Positions 21,074 through 30,497 of a DNA stretch of 64,000 nt are shown piece after piece. Under the pieces are notes generated by a model. That model worked only from the letters and a program-made list of their open reading frames with translations. It did not search any database and was not told the DNA's origin. The DNA is from Aquabacterium sp. OR-4 (lineage in GTDB: Bacteria; Pseudomonadota; Gammaproteobacteria; Burkholderiales; Burkholderiaceae_C): positions 372,001 through 436,000 of the forward strand of contig NZ_JAOCQD020000001.1 of the NCBI RefSeq assembly GCF_025290835.2, read 5' to 3'. The position numbers and the translations under genes are program-made. How positions within the stretch are numbered: position 1 is the first letter of the stretch; every line of letters starts with the position of its first letter.

Positions 21074-23605
21074 TTGTCCGCCCCTCTGACCCGTTTGTCC
21101 CGCCTGCTGCCTCGCCGTCCCTGGCTGCGCCGCGCGCTGATCGGCGCCGGCGCCACGCTGGCGGCCGGGGCGCTGGCGCTGGGCCTGGCGGTGGCCTGGT
21201 ACCTGCCCCAGCTGCCCTCGCTGGAGCCGGTCACCACCTACCAGCCGCGCCAGCAGCTGCAGGTGTTCACCGCCGATGGCGTGGAGATCGCCGCCTTCGG
21301 CACCGAGCGGCGGGTGTTCGTGCCGATCGAGCAGATGCCGCCGGCGCTGGTGAAGGCGGTGCTGGCCACCGAGGATGCGCGCTTCTACCGCCATTCGGGC
21401 ATCGACTGGCTGGGCGTGGCGCGGGCCATCGCGGCGCAGCTCACCGGCGGCATGCGCCAGGGTGCGTCCACCATCACGCAGCAGGTGGCGCGCACCTTCT
21501 TCTTGTCGCAGCGTTTCACGCCCGAGCGCAAGATCAAGGAGGCGCTGCTGGCGCTGCGCATCGAGCGCAAGCTGTCCAAGGACAAGATCCTCGAGCTGTA
21601 TCTGAACCAGATCTACCTGGGCCAGCGCTCCTACGGCTTTGCCGCGGCGGCCGACACCTATTTCGGCAAGCCGCTGGCGCAGATCACGCTGGCCGAGGCG
21701 GCCATGCTGGCCGGCCTGCCGCAGAACCCGGCCTTTGCCAACCCGATCACCAACCTCGAGCGCGCCACGCGCCGCCAGCGCATCGTGCTGGCGCGCATGG
21801 TGGCCACCGGCGACATCAGCGCCGAGCAGCAGGCGGCGGCCAAGACCCAGGTGCTGGCCATCGGCAAGCCGCGCGAGGCCGTGCTGCATGCCGAATACGT
21901 GGCCGAGATGGCGCGGCGCACGGTGGTGGAGCGCTTTGGCACCGAGGCCTATTCGCAGGGCCTGCGCGTGGTCACCGCACTGCGCGCGGCCGACCAGCAG
22001 GCGGCTTGGGCCGCGCTGCGCCGCGGCGTCCTGGCGCACGACCAGCGCCAGGCCTGGCGCGGCCCCGAGAACCAGGTGGAGCTGCCGCGCGATGACGCGC
22101 CCGATCTCGACCAGGCCGCCGGCCAGGCGCTCAAGGATGTGCGCGATGACGACGTGCTGCGCGCCGCCGTGGTGCTGGCCGCCAGCCCGCGCGAGGTGAT
22201 GGCCCTGCTGGCCAGCGGCGAGCGCGTGCGCATCAGCGGCGAGGGCCTGCGCCGCGCCGCTGCCGGCCTGGTGCCCAAGGCGCCGGATGAGCTGGCCATC
22301 CGCCGCGGCGCGGTGATCCGTGTGATGCAGGCCAACGCAGCGGCCGCGGCCAGGCCCGGCGAGGCGGCCGCGGGCCCCTGGGGCATCGTGCAATGGCCCG
22401 AGGTCGAGGCCGCGCTGGTGGCGCTGGATGCCGGCAGCGGCCGCGTGCGTGCGCTGGTGGGCGGCTTCGATTTCCAGCAGCAGCCCTTCAACCATGTCAC
22501 CCAGGCCTGGCGGCAGCCGGGCTCGTCGCTCAAGCCCTTTCTGTATTCAGCCGCGCTGGAAGAGGGCGTGATGCCCGGCACCCTGGTCAACGATGCGCCG
22601 CTGAGCTTTGGCGACGGCTGGCAGCCGCAAAACAGCGACGGCAGCTTCGACGGCCCGATCACGCTGCGTCAGGCGCTCACGCGCTCGAAGAACCTGGTGT
22701 CGATCCGCGTGCTGCAGCAGCTGGGCGTGCCGCCGGCGCTGGCCTGGCTGCGGCGCTACGGCTTCGAGTCGGCGCGCCAGCCGAGCGACCTGACCCTGGC
22801 GCTGGGCGCCGGCGGCACCACGCCGATGCAGCTGGCCCAGGCCTATGCGGTGCTGGCCAATGGCGGCTGGCGGGTCAGCCCGGTGCTGATCGAGAAGATC
22901 ACCGACGCGCAGGGCAAGCTGCTGTTCCAGGCCCCGCCCGCCGCGGCCCAGCCCGACGAGGCGCAACGCGCGCTGCCGGCGCGCAACGTGTTCCTGGTCA
23001 ACAGCATGCTCAACGACGTGGCGCGCTACGGCACCGCCGCGCGCGCCCAGGGCCAGCTGGCGCGTGGCGACCTGTACGGCAAGACCGGCACCACCAACGA
23101 TGCGGTCGATGCCTGGTTCGCCGGCTTCCAGGCCGGCGTGGGCGCCGATGGCCAGCAGCGCGGCCTGGTGGCCGTGGTGTGGATGGGCCACGACCAGCCG
23201 CGCAGTCTGGGCGCACGCGAGTCGGGCGGCGGCCTGGCGCTGCCGATCTGGATCGACTACATGGCCCGCGCCCTCGACGGCGTGCCCGCCGCGGCGCCGC
23301 TGCCGGCGCCCGAGGGCCTGCTGCGCGAGGACGGCGGCGACTGGCGTTATGCCGACGCCGCCTTCGTGCCGACCATCGGCCTGGATGCCGACGCCGCCGC
23401 GGCCGCCGAGGCGGCGGCGTCCGAGGCGGGGGGGGCGGCCTCGGGCGCCGCACTGGCGCCGCAGTCTGGCGGGCCGGCACTGGCGCCATCACCCGTGCAG
23501 TCACCCACGCAGTCACCCGCGCCATCACCCGCGCCGGCCGGTGCGTCGCCGCTGCCGCCGGCGGCCGCGGCGGCCGGCCAGGCCCCGGGCTCGGCACCGC
23601 GCTGA
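21074..23605 (+). CDS. mrcA: penicillin-binding protein 1A-type bifunctional peptidoglycan synthase
   Basis: A class A penicillin-binding protein (843 residues) making and cross-linking peptidoglycan at the inner membrane. After a cytoplasmic basic leader, a membrane helix lies at about 25-50. The GT51 transglycosylase domain has the catalytic Glu E100 in TEDARFYRHSGID and QGASTITQQVARTFFL. The transpeptidase domain has SxxK at S484-K487 (PGSSLKPF), SxN at S538-N540, and KTG at K670-G672 (YGKTGTTNDAV). The roughly 90-residue C-terminal tail is Ala/Ser/Pro-rich and partly encoded by 12-bp repeats. No ATG precedes the membrane helix. TTG 21074 has GAAAG 5 bases upstream and is preferred; TTG 21032 in the same frame is the alternative. 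The gene diverges from recG. Confidence 0.95.
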   Translation: MSAPLTRLSRLLPRRPWLRRALIGAGATLAAGALALGLAVAWYLPQLPSLEPVTTYQPRQQLQVFTADGVEIAAFGTERRVFVPIEQMPPALVKAVLATEDARFYRHSGIDWLGVARAIAAQLTGGMRQGASTITQQVARTFFLSQRFTPERKIKEALLALRIERKLSKDKILELYLNQIYLGQRSYGFAAAADTYFGKPLAQITLAEAAMLAGLPQNPAFANPITNLERATRRQRIVLARMVATGDISAEQQAAAKTQVLAIGKPREAVLHAEYVAEMARRTVVERFGTEAYSQGLRVVTALRAADQQAAWAALRRGVLAHDQRQAWRGPENQVELPRDDAPDLDQAAGQALKDVRDDDVLRAAVVLAASPREVMALLASGERVRISGEGLRRAAAGLVPKAPDELAIRRGAVIRVMQANAAAAARPGEAAAGPWGIVQWPEVEAALVALDAGSGRVRALVGGFDFQQQPFNHVTQAWRQPGSSLKPFLYSAALEEGVMPGTLVNDAPLSFGDGWQPQNSDGSFDGPITLRQALTRSKNLVSIRVLQQLGVPPALAWLRRYGFESARQPSDLTLALGAGGTTPMQLAQAYAVLANGGWRVSPVLIEKITDAQGKLLFQAPPAAAQPDEAQRALPARNVFLVNSMLNDVARYGTAARAQGQLARGDLYGKTGTTNDAVDAWFAGFQAGVGADGQQRGLVAVVWMGHDQPRSLGARESGGGLALPIWIDYMARALDGVPAAAPLPAPEGLLREDGGDWRYADAAFVPTIGLDADAAAAAEAAASEAGGAASGAALAPQSGGPALAPSPVQSPTQSPAPSPAPAGASPLPPAAAAAGQAPGSAPR
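23489..23536. repeat. four 12-bp repeats in the PBP1A C-terminal tail
   Basis: Four tandem 12-base units (first unit TCACCCGTGCAG) encode Ser-Pro-x-Gln/Pro repeats in the low-complexity tail of the penicillin-binding protein. The unit length preserves frame. Confidence 0.85.
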
Positions 23606-23655
23606 GCGGCGCCGGCCCGGGGCCTCCACTGATCTCGCCAAGCACAGGGCCACCG

Positions 23656-25359
23656 ATGCAATTGCTGTCCCGCCTCACGCTGCGTCAGATGCTGACGCTG
23701 CCCTACATCGCGCTGGTGCTGCTGCTCACCGGCACCATCGGCGCGCTGTCGTACAGCGCCGGGCAGCAGGCGGTGGACACGCTGTCGGACCAGCTGCTGA
23801 CCGAGACGGTGAACCGCATCACCCAGGCAGTGGACCGCCATGTGGCCGGCTCGGCCGCGGTGCTGGAGACGGCCTTTCCGAAAGGCGTGCCGGCACCGGC
23901 GGCGGTGGCCGACGACCTGCAGGCGCTGCGCACCCGCTTCTGGCTGGCCACCTCGGTGCACCGCGACCCCAACAACTACGCCTACTACGGCGATGTGCAA
24001 GGCCACTTCTTCGGCCTGTGGCGCCACGGCCAGGACGAGGCCGAGCTGCGCCTGCGCGTCGAGGGCAGCGGCCCGCGCAGCATCTCGCGCTTTTCGGGCA
24101 TGAGCGGCGTGCTGCGCGACACCCAGCCCGAGCAACGCATCTTCGAGCCGCGCGAGCGGCCCTGGTTCAAGGTGGCGCAAAGCAGCGGCCTGCACGCCTG
24201 GACCTCGATCTACATCGACTTCAAGAGCGCCGAGCTGGTGGCCACGCGGGCGCGCCGGGTCAACGACGCCGAGGGTCTGTTCCGCGGCGTGGTGGCCACC
24301 GACCTGTCGCTCGAGCGGGTCAACCAGTTCTTGCGCGCGCTGCCGCTCAGCGCCCATGGCCTGGCCTTCGTGGTCGAGCGCGACGGCAACCTGATCGGCG
24401 TGTCGCGCGGGCCGCACCTGAAGCGCCAGGCCGACGGCAGCAATGTGCGCCTGAGCGCCGCCGAGCACGAGAACCCGCTGGTGCGCGAGACCTACAAGGC
24501 CTACCAGGGCCTGCTCGAGCGCCAGAGCGGCCAGCTGCCGCGCACCGACGTGTTTGAAGGCCCCGACGGCGGCGCCGTGCAGGTGGCCCATGCGCGCATG
24601 CACGACAACGCCGGGCTTGACTGGATCGTGCTGGTGGCCGTGCCGCGCAGCGACTTCCTGCACCGCGTCACCGACAACTTCCGCCACACCGTGCTGCTGG
24701 CCGGGCTGGCCGCGCTGGCGGTGCTGGCCATCGGCCTGGGCGTGCTGGGCGTGGTCTCGCGCGATCTGGCCAGCCTGGCGCAGATGGCGCGCAGCTTTGG
24801 CGAAGGCCAGGCCGAGCCGCCGCTGGCGGTGGCCCGGCGCGACGAGATCGGCGAGCTGGCGCGCAGCTTCGTCACCCTGCAGCGCCGGCTGATGACCGAC
24901 CGGCTCACCGGCCTGGCCAACCGCGAGGCGGTGACGCGGCGCATCGACGAGCGCCTGCAGCGCCACCGCCGCCGCGGCGACGAGCGGCCGTTTGCGGTGC
25001 TGTTTGTCGACCTCAACCGCTTCAAGCAGATCAACGACAGCCATGGCCACGACATGGGCGACCGCGTGCTGCAGGAGCTGGCCGAGCGCCTGCGCCAGGC
25101 GGTGCGGGCCGAGGACGACGTGGCGCGCTATGCCGGCGACGAGTTTCTGGTGGTGCTCGACAGCGTGGGCAACCGCCGCGATGCCGAGCATGTGCGCCAC
25201 CTGCTCGAGCAGCGCTTGCGCGAGCCGCTGCGCACCCTGGCCGGGCTGGACGACGCGCTGGCCGGCGCGGCCATCGGCCTGGCGATGTTTCCTGACGACG
25301 CGCGCGACGCCGACACCCTGGTGCAGCGCGCCGACGAGGACATGTACCGCAGGAAGTGA
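23656..25359 (+). CDS. Cache-HAMP-like membrane diguanylate cyclase with AGDEF active site
   Basis: A 567-residue inner-membrane enzyme predicted to make cyclic di-GMP. Membrane helices at about 15-35 and 345-375 flank a large periplasmic Cache-type sensor that includes a PWFKVAQ-like segment. A HAMP-like linker is followed by a GGDEF domain starting DRLTGLANREAVTRRI, with DLNRFKQINDSHGHDMGD. The active-site loop reads A493-G-D-E-F497 rather than GGDEF. AGDEF occurs in some active cyclases, so activity is likely. No RxxD inhibitory site is visible upstream of the loop. The start ATG 23656 follows the penicillin-binding protein stop by 50 bases; I see no strong Shine-Dalgarno sequence. Confidence 0.92.
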   Translation: MQLLSRLTLRQMLTLPYIALVLLLTGTIGALSYSAGQQAVDTLSDQLLTETVNRITQAVDRHVAGSAAVLETAFPKGVPAPAAVADDLQALRTRFWLATSVHRDPNNYAYYGDVQGHFFGLWRHGQDEAELRLRVEGSGPRSISRFSGMSGVLRDTQPEQRIFEPRERPWFKVAQSSGLHAWTSIYIDFKSAELVATRARRVNDAEGLFRGVVATDLSLERVNQFLRALPLSAHGLAFVVERDGNLIGVSRGPHLKRQADGSNVRLSAAEHENPLVRETYKAYQGLLERQSGQLPRTDVFEGPDGGAVQVAHARMHDNAGLDWIVLVAVPRSDFLHRVTDNFRHTVLLAGLAALAVLAIGLGVLGVVSRDLASLAQMARSFGEGQAEPPLAVARRDEIGELARSFVTLQRRLMTDRLTGLANREAVTRRIDERLQRHRRRGDERPFAVLFVDLNRFKQINDSHGHDMGDRVLQELAERLRQAVRAEDDVARYAGDEFLVVLDSVGNRRDAEHVRHLLEQRLREPLRTLAGLDDALAGAAIGLAMFPDDARDADTLVQRADEDMYRRK

Positions 25360-25484
25360 CTCGCCGCCCACGGCGGCAGCGCCGCCGCGCCGCCCGTGCA
25401 TGGAACAATCCGCGCCCGAAGCCACTCTTCAGGCCGGTACAGCCTGAACGACATGAACCCAATCCCACGCTCACCGCGTCGGCT

Positions 25485-25534
25485 GCCCCACGAGGGGGCG
25501 CGTCAGTGCCCTCGGGCGGCCGGGCGGCACTGAC
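25485..25534. repeat. compound palindrome directly abutting the queA start codon
   Basis: A small hairpin (GCCCC at 25485-25489 with GGGGC at 25495-25499) is followed by a perfect 9-bp inverted repeat, GTCAGTGCC (25502-25510) and GGCACTGAC (25526-25534), with a GC-rich loop. The second arm ends at the base before the queA ATG. It could be a REP-like dispersed element or a structure controlling queA translation. Confidence 0.7.
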
Positions 25535-26599
25535 ATGCGCACCTACACCGTTTCCGATTTCGATTTCGACCTGCCGCCCGAGCTGATTGCCCAGCATCCG
25601 GCGGCCGAGCGCAGCGCCTCGCGCCTGCTCGATGGCACCGGCCCGATCAGCGCCCCGCCGGCCGACCGCGTGTTCCGCGAGCTGCCCGCGCTGCTGTCGC
25701 CGGGCGACCTGATCGTGTTCAACGACACCCGCGTCATCAAGGCCCGGCTGCACGGCGAGAAGCACACCGGCGGTGCCGTCGAGGCGCTGGTCGAGCGGGT
25801 GCAGCCCAGGCACGAGGTGTGGGCCCATCTGCGCGCCAGCAAGTCGCCCAAGCCCGGCAGCTGGGTGAGCTTTGCGCGGGGCGCCTTCGAGGCCGAGGTG
25901 CTGGGTCGCTGCGGGCCCGACGACGCCTTGTTCCGCCTGCGCTTTCCGGCCGATCCGCTGGCCCTGCTGGAAGCCCACGGCCATGTGCCGCTGCCGCCCT
26001 ACATCACCCACGGCGACGGCGCCGAGGACGTGCAGCGTTACCAGACGGTGTTTGCCAGCCGGCCCGGCGCGGTGGCCGCGCCCACCGCCAGCCTGCACTT
26101 CGACCAGGGCGTGCTCGACGCGCTGGCCGCGCGCGGCGTGGCCAGCACCCGGGTCACGCTGCATGTGGGCGCCGGCACCTTCCAGCCGGTGCGCAGCGAG
26201 AGCCTGGCCGAGCACAAGATGCACAGCGAGTGGTACGAGGTGGGCGCGCAGGCCGTGGCCGACATCGCCGCCGCGCGGGCCCGCGGCGGCCGTGTCATCG
26301 CCGCCGGCACCACCGCACTGCGCGCGCTCGAATCGGCGGCGCAGCTCAGCGCACAGGCCGGTGCCGACAGCCTGCAGCCCGGCACCGGCGACACCACGCT
26401 GTTCATCACGCCGGGCTTCCAGTTCCGCGTGGTCGACCGGCTGATCACCAACTTTCACCTGCCCCGCAGCACGCTGCTGATGCTGGTCAGCGCGCTGGCC
26501 GGCCACGAGCAGGTGCGGGCGCTGTACCGCCACGCCATCGAGTCGCGCTACCGCTTCTTCAGTTACGGCGACGCGATGCTGCTGGATCGCGTGCGTTAA
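25535..26599 (+). CDS. queA: S-adenosylmethionine:tRNA ribosyltransferase-isomerase QueA
   Basis: A 354-residue enzyme that transfers the ribosyl group of SAM to 7-aminomethyl-7-deazaguanine in tRNA, forming epoxyqueuosine. Family landmarks are the N-terminal [35 protein letters not shown], the near-invariant [12 protein letters not shown], the HSEWYEV segment and the C-terminal [16 protein letters not shown]. The length is normal. The start ATG 25535 gives the family N-terminus, but it lies immediately after an inverted repeat and has no separate Shine-Dalgarno sequence. The usual partner tgt does not follow; a lipoprotein operon does. Confidence 0.96.
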   Translation: MRTYTVSDFDFDLPPELIAQHPAAERSASRLLDGTGPISAPPADRVFRELPALLSPGDLIVFNDTRVIKARLHGEKHTGGAVEALVERVQPRHEVWAHLRASKSPKPGSWVSFARGAFEAEVLGRCGPDDALFRLRFPADPLALLEAHGHVPLPPYITHGDGAEDVQRYQTVFASRPGAVAAPTASLHFDQGVLDALAARGVASTRVTLHVGAGTFQPVRSESLAEHKMHSEWYEVGAQAVADIAAARARGGRVIAAGTTALRALESAAQLSAQAGADSLQPGTGDTTLFITPGFQFRVVDRLITNFHLPRSTLLMLVSALAGHEQVRALYRHAIESRYRFFSYGDAMLLDRVR

Positions 26600-26727
26600 C
26601 ACGTTGATTAGTGCCGGGATATAGGCATTGTTAAGGAGGTTATCAAGATATCCCCACGCAACAATCATTGCGCGAATGTTTCGGATGTGCCGGGGCGACG
26701 CGAAGTTGTTCGAGGGAGAGTACTGAG

Positions 26728-29250
26728 ATGAAGTGGCAAAGCTTGAGCGCCCTGCTGGCCAGTGCCGGCCTGATGGTGGCCTGCGGCGGCGGCGGTGGCA
26801 GCACCGAGAGCGTGGCAACCGTGCAGGACACCGACACCAGCATCACGCTGAGCGGCACCGCCGCCAAGGGCCTCATGGCCAATGCCGACGTGAAGGTGCA
26901 TCCGGTCAAGGCCGATGGCACCGTCGATACCGCCACCGTGCTGGCCAGCACCACCACCGACAGCAAGGGCAAGTACACCCTGCCGGTGTTCAAGGTGCCC
27001 AAGTCGCAGCCTTATGTAGTGAAGGTCACCGCCAAGGCCGATGGCAGCAGCAGCCACCTCGACGAGGTGAGCAAGACCAGCCACGCGCTGCCCTCGGGCT
27101 TCTCGATGCGCACCCTGCTGATGGCGCCCAGCAGCGCCACGCAGACCACCGCCGCCAGCGTCACCCCGTTCAGCGAGATGGCCGTGGCCGCCGCGGCCAA
27201 GGCCACCGGCGGCGTCACCGCCGCCAATGCGCAGCAGGCGGTGTCCACCGTCACCCAGCTGCTGGGCTTCGACCCGATCCAGGTGACCGTGCCCGAGAAC
27301 GTGGCCAGCGCCACCTCGGACGACCAGAAAAAGCTCTCGGTGATGCTCACCGCCGTCTCGCAGCTGGCCAACAGCGGCGACCTGGGCTGCGCCAGCGGCA
27401 GCAACGGCGCCAAGACCCAGTGCGTGGTCGAGGCCCTGGCCAGCGCCGCCAGCACCAGCACCATCAAGCTCGCCACCACCAGCGGTGGCACCACCACCGA
27501 CGTGTCGGCCAAGCTCGGCGCCGCGGTGAGCACCGTGCTGGCCGATCCGGCCCTCAGCGGCAGCGTCGGCACGTCCACGCTGGCCACCGTGGTGGCCAAC
27601 CTGGGTTGCACCACCAACTGCGCGGCCGCGGCCACCGGCACCACGCCGGTGGTGGATGCCACGGCCACCGCCATCGCGGCGGCCAAGCTGCTGTTCACGC
27701 AGATCAAGAGCGACTGGACGGCGATGTTCAGCCGCGGCAAGGTGAGCTCGGTGGCTTCCGGCGCGCTCAACCAGCAGGCCTGGGCCTTCAGCCAGGCCAC
27801 CACCGATGTGCGCGTGCCGATCGACGTGATGGCCAAGGACGTGGGTGCGATGGCCATGGGCATCGACTTCTACAACGACTACAAGGCCGGCCGCGAACCG
27901 GTCACCACCACTGGCCGCAGCCGCGGTGATGCCAGCCAGGTCTACACCGACGGCAGCTGGATCTCGGAGCAGAACGCCTATCCCGCCGGCTGCTCGCTGT
28001 ACCAAGACAGCGACGCCACGCGGCTGGCCACGGCGCGCGACAACGCCAACTTCATCGGCTGCGGTGCGCGCCACTACGTGATCGCCAGCTCGGTCAACGG
28101 GGTTCTCACCCGCACCGAATGGCGCCACGCGTTCACCATCACGCCGCAGGCCGATGGCACGTTCACCTACGTCACCCGGGCCCGCAAGCGGGTGCAGACC
28201 TGCCCCAGCAACGGCAGCTGCACCGTGACGCTGAACCAGGCGCTGCAGACCGACGCCAGCGACGCCAACTACGGTCGCTTCAGCGGCACCATCACGCCCA
28301 CGCTCAGCGCCAGCTTCGGCAACATCACCAAGCTGGTCATCGCCGGTGACCTGCCGGCGGCCTTCGGCTACGACAGCCCCGAGATCGACACCCGCGCGTT
28401 CAAGCACACGCTGGCCTTCGAAGGCACGCAGACGCGCAACGCCGACGGCACGGTGAGCAGCACCGCCTCGGGCACGCTGGTGGCCAAGAGCAGCAGTGGC
28501 GCCACCGTGTCCACCGTGACCATCAAGCCCAGCAGCATGATGCAGCTGCCGGTGAGCTTTGACGCCAACGGCAACGAGGTGGCACCCGGCAAGAGCGGCA
28601 GCACGGTGTCGGGCGCACACACTGCCGGCGCGGTGTCGCTGAACCTGGTGTTCAGCAACGCCTCGGCCGAGTTCGAAGGTGTCTTCGCGCTCACCGACAC
28701 GGTGTGGGACAAGAGCCAGACCACCTTGATCCCGACCAAGGCCACGCTCAGCGGCGCGCTGCGCACCCTCAGCGGCGGCACCAGCACCGAGTTCATGAAG
28801 GGCGTGTTCACGGTCACCGCCACCGGCATTGCCGCCTATGACGCCACGCTGGCCCTCAGCAGCAGCAACAGCTACCGCGTGGATACCGGCTTCGTGGGCA
28901 CGGTCACCGCCCCCAACCGGCCGACCCTGGAGTTCAGCATCGGCGCCGGCATGCTCAGGGACAGCGACGAAGGCCGCGCCACCGCCATGACCCTGCAGTA
29001 CCGCACCCTGGTCAACGGCACGCCGCGCAGCGTGGTCTCGATCACCGGCACCGCCAACGCGGCCGGCAACGGCATGAGCAGCTTCAAGCTCAGCGAAGCC
29101 ACCTCGGGCCTGGTGATGACCTGGGCGCCGAGCGCCGACTCGGTGGACCTGTGGCTGGGCGACGTGCGCAAGATCGGCACGCTGAACGCCGGCAGCGGCC
29201 TGCTCACCTTCAGCGACAGCAGCTTCATCTCGCTGGACATCGGCTTGTGA
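26728..29250 (+). CDS. large lipoprotein of unknown function
   Basis: An 840-residue predicted lipoprotein. The signal peptide ends in the lipobox LMVAC with acylated C19, followed by a glycine run. Residues about 40-110 look like a carboxypeptidase-regulatory or transthyretin-like beta-sandwich (SGTAAKGLMANADVKVH). Residues about 130-310 are Ala/Thr-rich and probably helical. The remainder is beta-rich with several Cys and many Ser/Thr/Gly. I recognise no enzyme motif. The start ATG 26728 is supported by GGGAGAG about 8 bases upstream; the frame is open back to 26668. The upstream 130 bases are relatively AT-rich and likely hold the promoter. Its stop overlaps the next gene's start (TGATG), so it is probably co-produced with that predicted barrel protein and may be anchored in the outer membrane. 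Function unknown. Confidence 0.8.
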   Translation: MKWQSLSALLASAGLMVACGGGGGSTESVATVQDTDTSITLSGTAAKGLMANADVKVHPVKADGTVDTATVLASTTTDSKGKYTLPVFKVPKSQPYVVKVTAKADGSSSHLDEVSKTSHALPSGFSMRTLLMAPSSATQTTAASVTPFSEMAVAAAAKATGGVTAANAQQAVSTVTQLLGFDPIQVTVPENVASATSDDQKKLSVMLTAVSQLANSGDLGCASGSNGAKTQCVVEALASAASTSTIKLATTSGGTTTDVSAKLGAAVSTVLADPALSGSVGTSTLATVVANLGCTTNCAAAATGTTPVVDATATAIAAAKLLFTQIKSDWTAMFSRGKVSSVASGALNQQAWAFSQATTDVRVPIDVMAKDVGAMAMGIDFYNDYKAGREPVTTTGRSRGDASQVYTDGSWISEQNAYPAGCSLYQDSDATRLATARDNANFIGCGARHYVIASSVNGVLTRTEWRHAFTITPQADGTFTYVTRARKRVQTCPSNGSCTVTLNQALQTDASDANYGRFSGTITPTLSASFGNITKLVIAGDLPAAFGYDSPEIDTRAFKHTLAFEGTQTRNADGTVSSTASGTLVAKSSSGATVSTVTIKPSSMMQLPVSFDANGNEVAPGKSGSTVSGAHTAGAVSLNLVFSNASAEFEGVFALTDTVWDKSQTTLIPTKATLSGALRTLSGGTSTEFMKGVFTVTATGIAAYDATLALSSSNSYRVDTGFVGTVTAPNRPTLEFSIGAGMLRDSDEGRATAMTLQYRTLVNGTPRSVVSITGTANAAGNGMSSFKLSEATSGLVMTWAPSADSVDLWLGDVRKIGTLNAGSGLLTFSDSSFISLDIGL

Positions 29251-30497
29251 TGCACCACGCCACACGCTGCCACCGCCCGCTGGGCGGGCTGGCCGGTGTG
29301 GTGTGGGCCTGCGCCGCGGCAGCCCTGCCGGCTGCCGCGCAAACCGTCTACGACGCCGCCGCGGTGCCTACCGCCGGCGGCGTTGTCACGTTCGGCCTGC
29401 GCAGTGATCACCATGCCGATCCGGTGTCGCTGGCCCTGATGGGCCACGGCCACTGGAACAGCCGCGACTGGGCCCAGGTGGCCCCGCGCCGTGGCGACAA
29501 CCTGGCGCGCATCGACGACGAGGCGCGCCTGGGCTGGCGCCAGCACGGCGGTGCCTGGCACGGCTGGCAGCTGGCCCTGCTGGCGCGCAGCCAGGCCACG
29601 CTGGTGGCCTCGCACGACGCGCTGGCGCTGGCCGCCCAGCTGGCCCGCGGCGAGCCGCAGGCCGCCGATGCCCACTGGAACACCCGGGTGCGCCTGCGTG
29701 CCTTCAGCGGCGCGGGGCTGGCGGTCGGGCGCGAGCAGGCCCTCACCGGCCTGCCCCTGCCCGGGCGCTGGCAGGCCGCGTGGGAAATGCAGGGCCTGGT
29801 GCTGGGCAGCTGGCGCGAACGCCACATCGCCGGCCCGGTGCACCTGGATGCCAGCAGCCAGCGCTATGACTTTGCGCTGGGTTCAAGCGAGGCCTACAAC
29901 CGGCTGAGGCTGCCGTTTCAGCAGCCGGCGGCGCGGCGCGGTGCCGGCCTGCTGCTGGCGGCGCAGCTCGACTGGCAGGGCGAGGGCCCGGGCCGCAGCC
30001 AGCCGGGCCAACCAGGCGACTGGGCGCCGTGGGCCCGGCTGAGCCTACGCGATGGCGGCTGGCTGCGCTGGCGCGGCATGCCGCAGCAGCAGGCCACGCT
30101 GGACACCGCCACCGCCAGCACCGATGCCGACGGCTTTCTGGTCTACGAGCCGCTGATCCAGGGCCAGAACCGGCAGACCACGCTGACCCGCTGGATGCCC
30201 TGGCGCGCCAGCCTGGCCGGCGGCGTGACCTGGGCCGATGGCCAGCGCTGGGGTGTGCGGCTCGACAGCGAGCCCGGCTGGGGTGTTCTGCCGGCCTTCA
30301 CCTGGCAGTGGCCGGCGGCCGCGGCGCAGGCCACCGGCTGGGCCGGCCTGGGCTGGCAGGCCGAGTGGCGCGTGCACGAGCGCCGCCTGGGCCTGGGCCT
30401 GGATTGGCGCGGCCTGAGCCTGCGCCTGGGTGCCGACCGTCTGGGCAGCGGCGCCCGCTCGCGCGAATGGGCCCTGGCCTGGCGCCAGGGCTTCTGA
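29250..30497 (+). CDS. predicted exported outer-membrane barrel-like protein
   Basis: A 415-residue protein with a signal peptide (about 1-31, ending in ALPAAAQ). The mature chain has alternating aromatic/hydrophobic strands with many Trp and Arg, such as GHGHWNSRDWAQ and GWAGLGWQAEWRVHE. It ends in an aromatic residue (WRQGF), the terminal signature used by outer-membrane barrels. No family is recognised. The ATG overlaps the stop of the upstream lipoprotein gene (TGATG), implying translational coupling. The stop directly abuts the stop of the convergent DUF4397 gene with no spacer. It may be a barrel partner of the lipoprotein; this is inference from coupling and topology. Confidence 0.75.
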   Translation: MHHATRCHRPLGGLAGVVWACAAAALPAAAQTVYDAAAVPTAGGVVTFGLRSDHHADPVSLALMGHGHWNSRDWAQVAPRRGDNLARIDDEARLGWRQHGGAWHGWQLALLARSQATLVASHDALALAAQLARGEPQAADAHWNTRVRLRAFSGAGLAVGREQALTGLPLPGRWQAAWEMQGLVLGSWRERHIAGPVHLDASSQRYDFALGSSEAYNRLRLPFQQPAARRGAGLLLAAQLDWQGEGPGRSQPGQPGDWAPWARLSLRDGGWLRWRGMPQQQATLDTATASTDADGFLVYEPLIQGQNRQTTLTRWMPWRASLAGGVTWADGQRWGVRLDSEPGWGVLPAFTWQWPAAAAQATGWAGLGWQAEWRVHERRLGLGLDWRGLSLRLGADRLGSGARSREWALAWRQGF

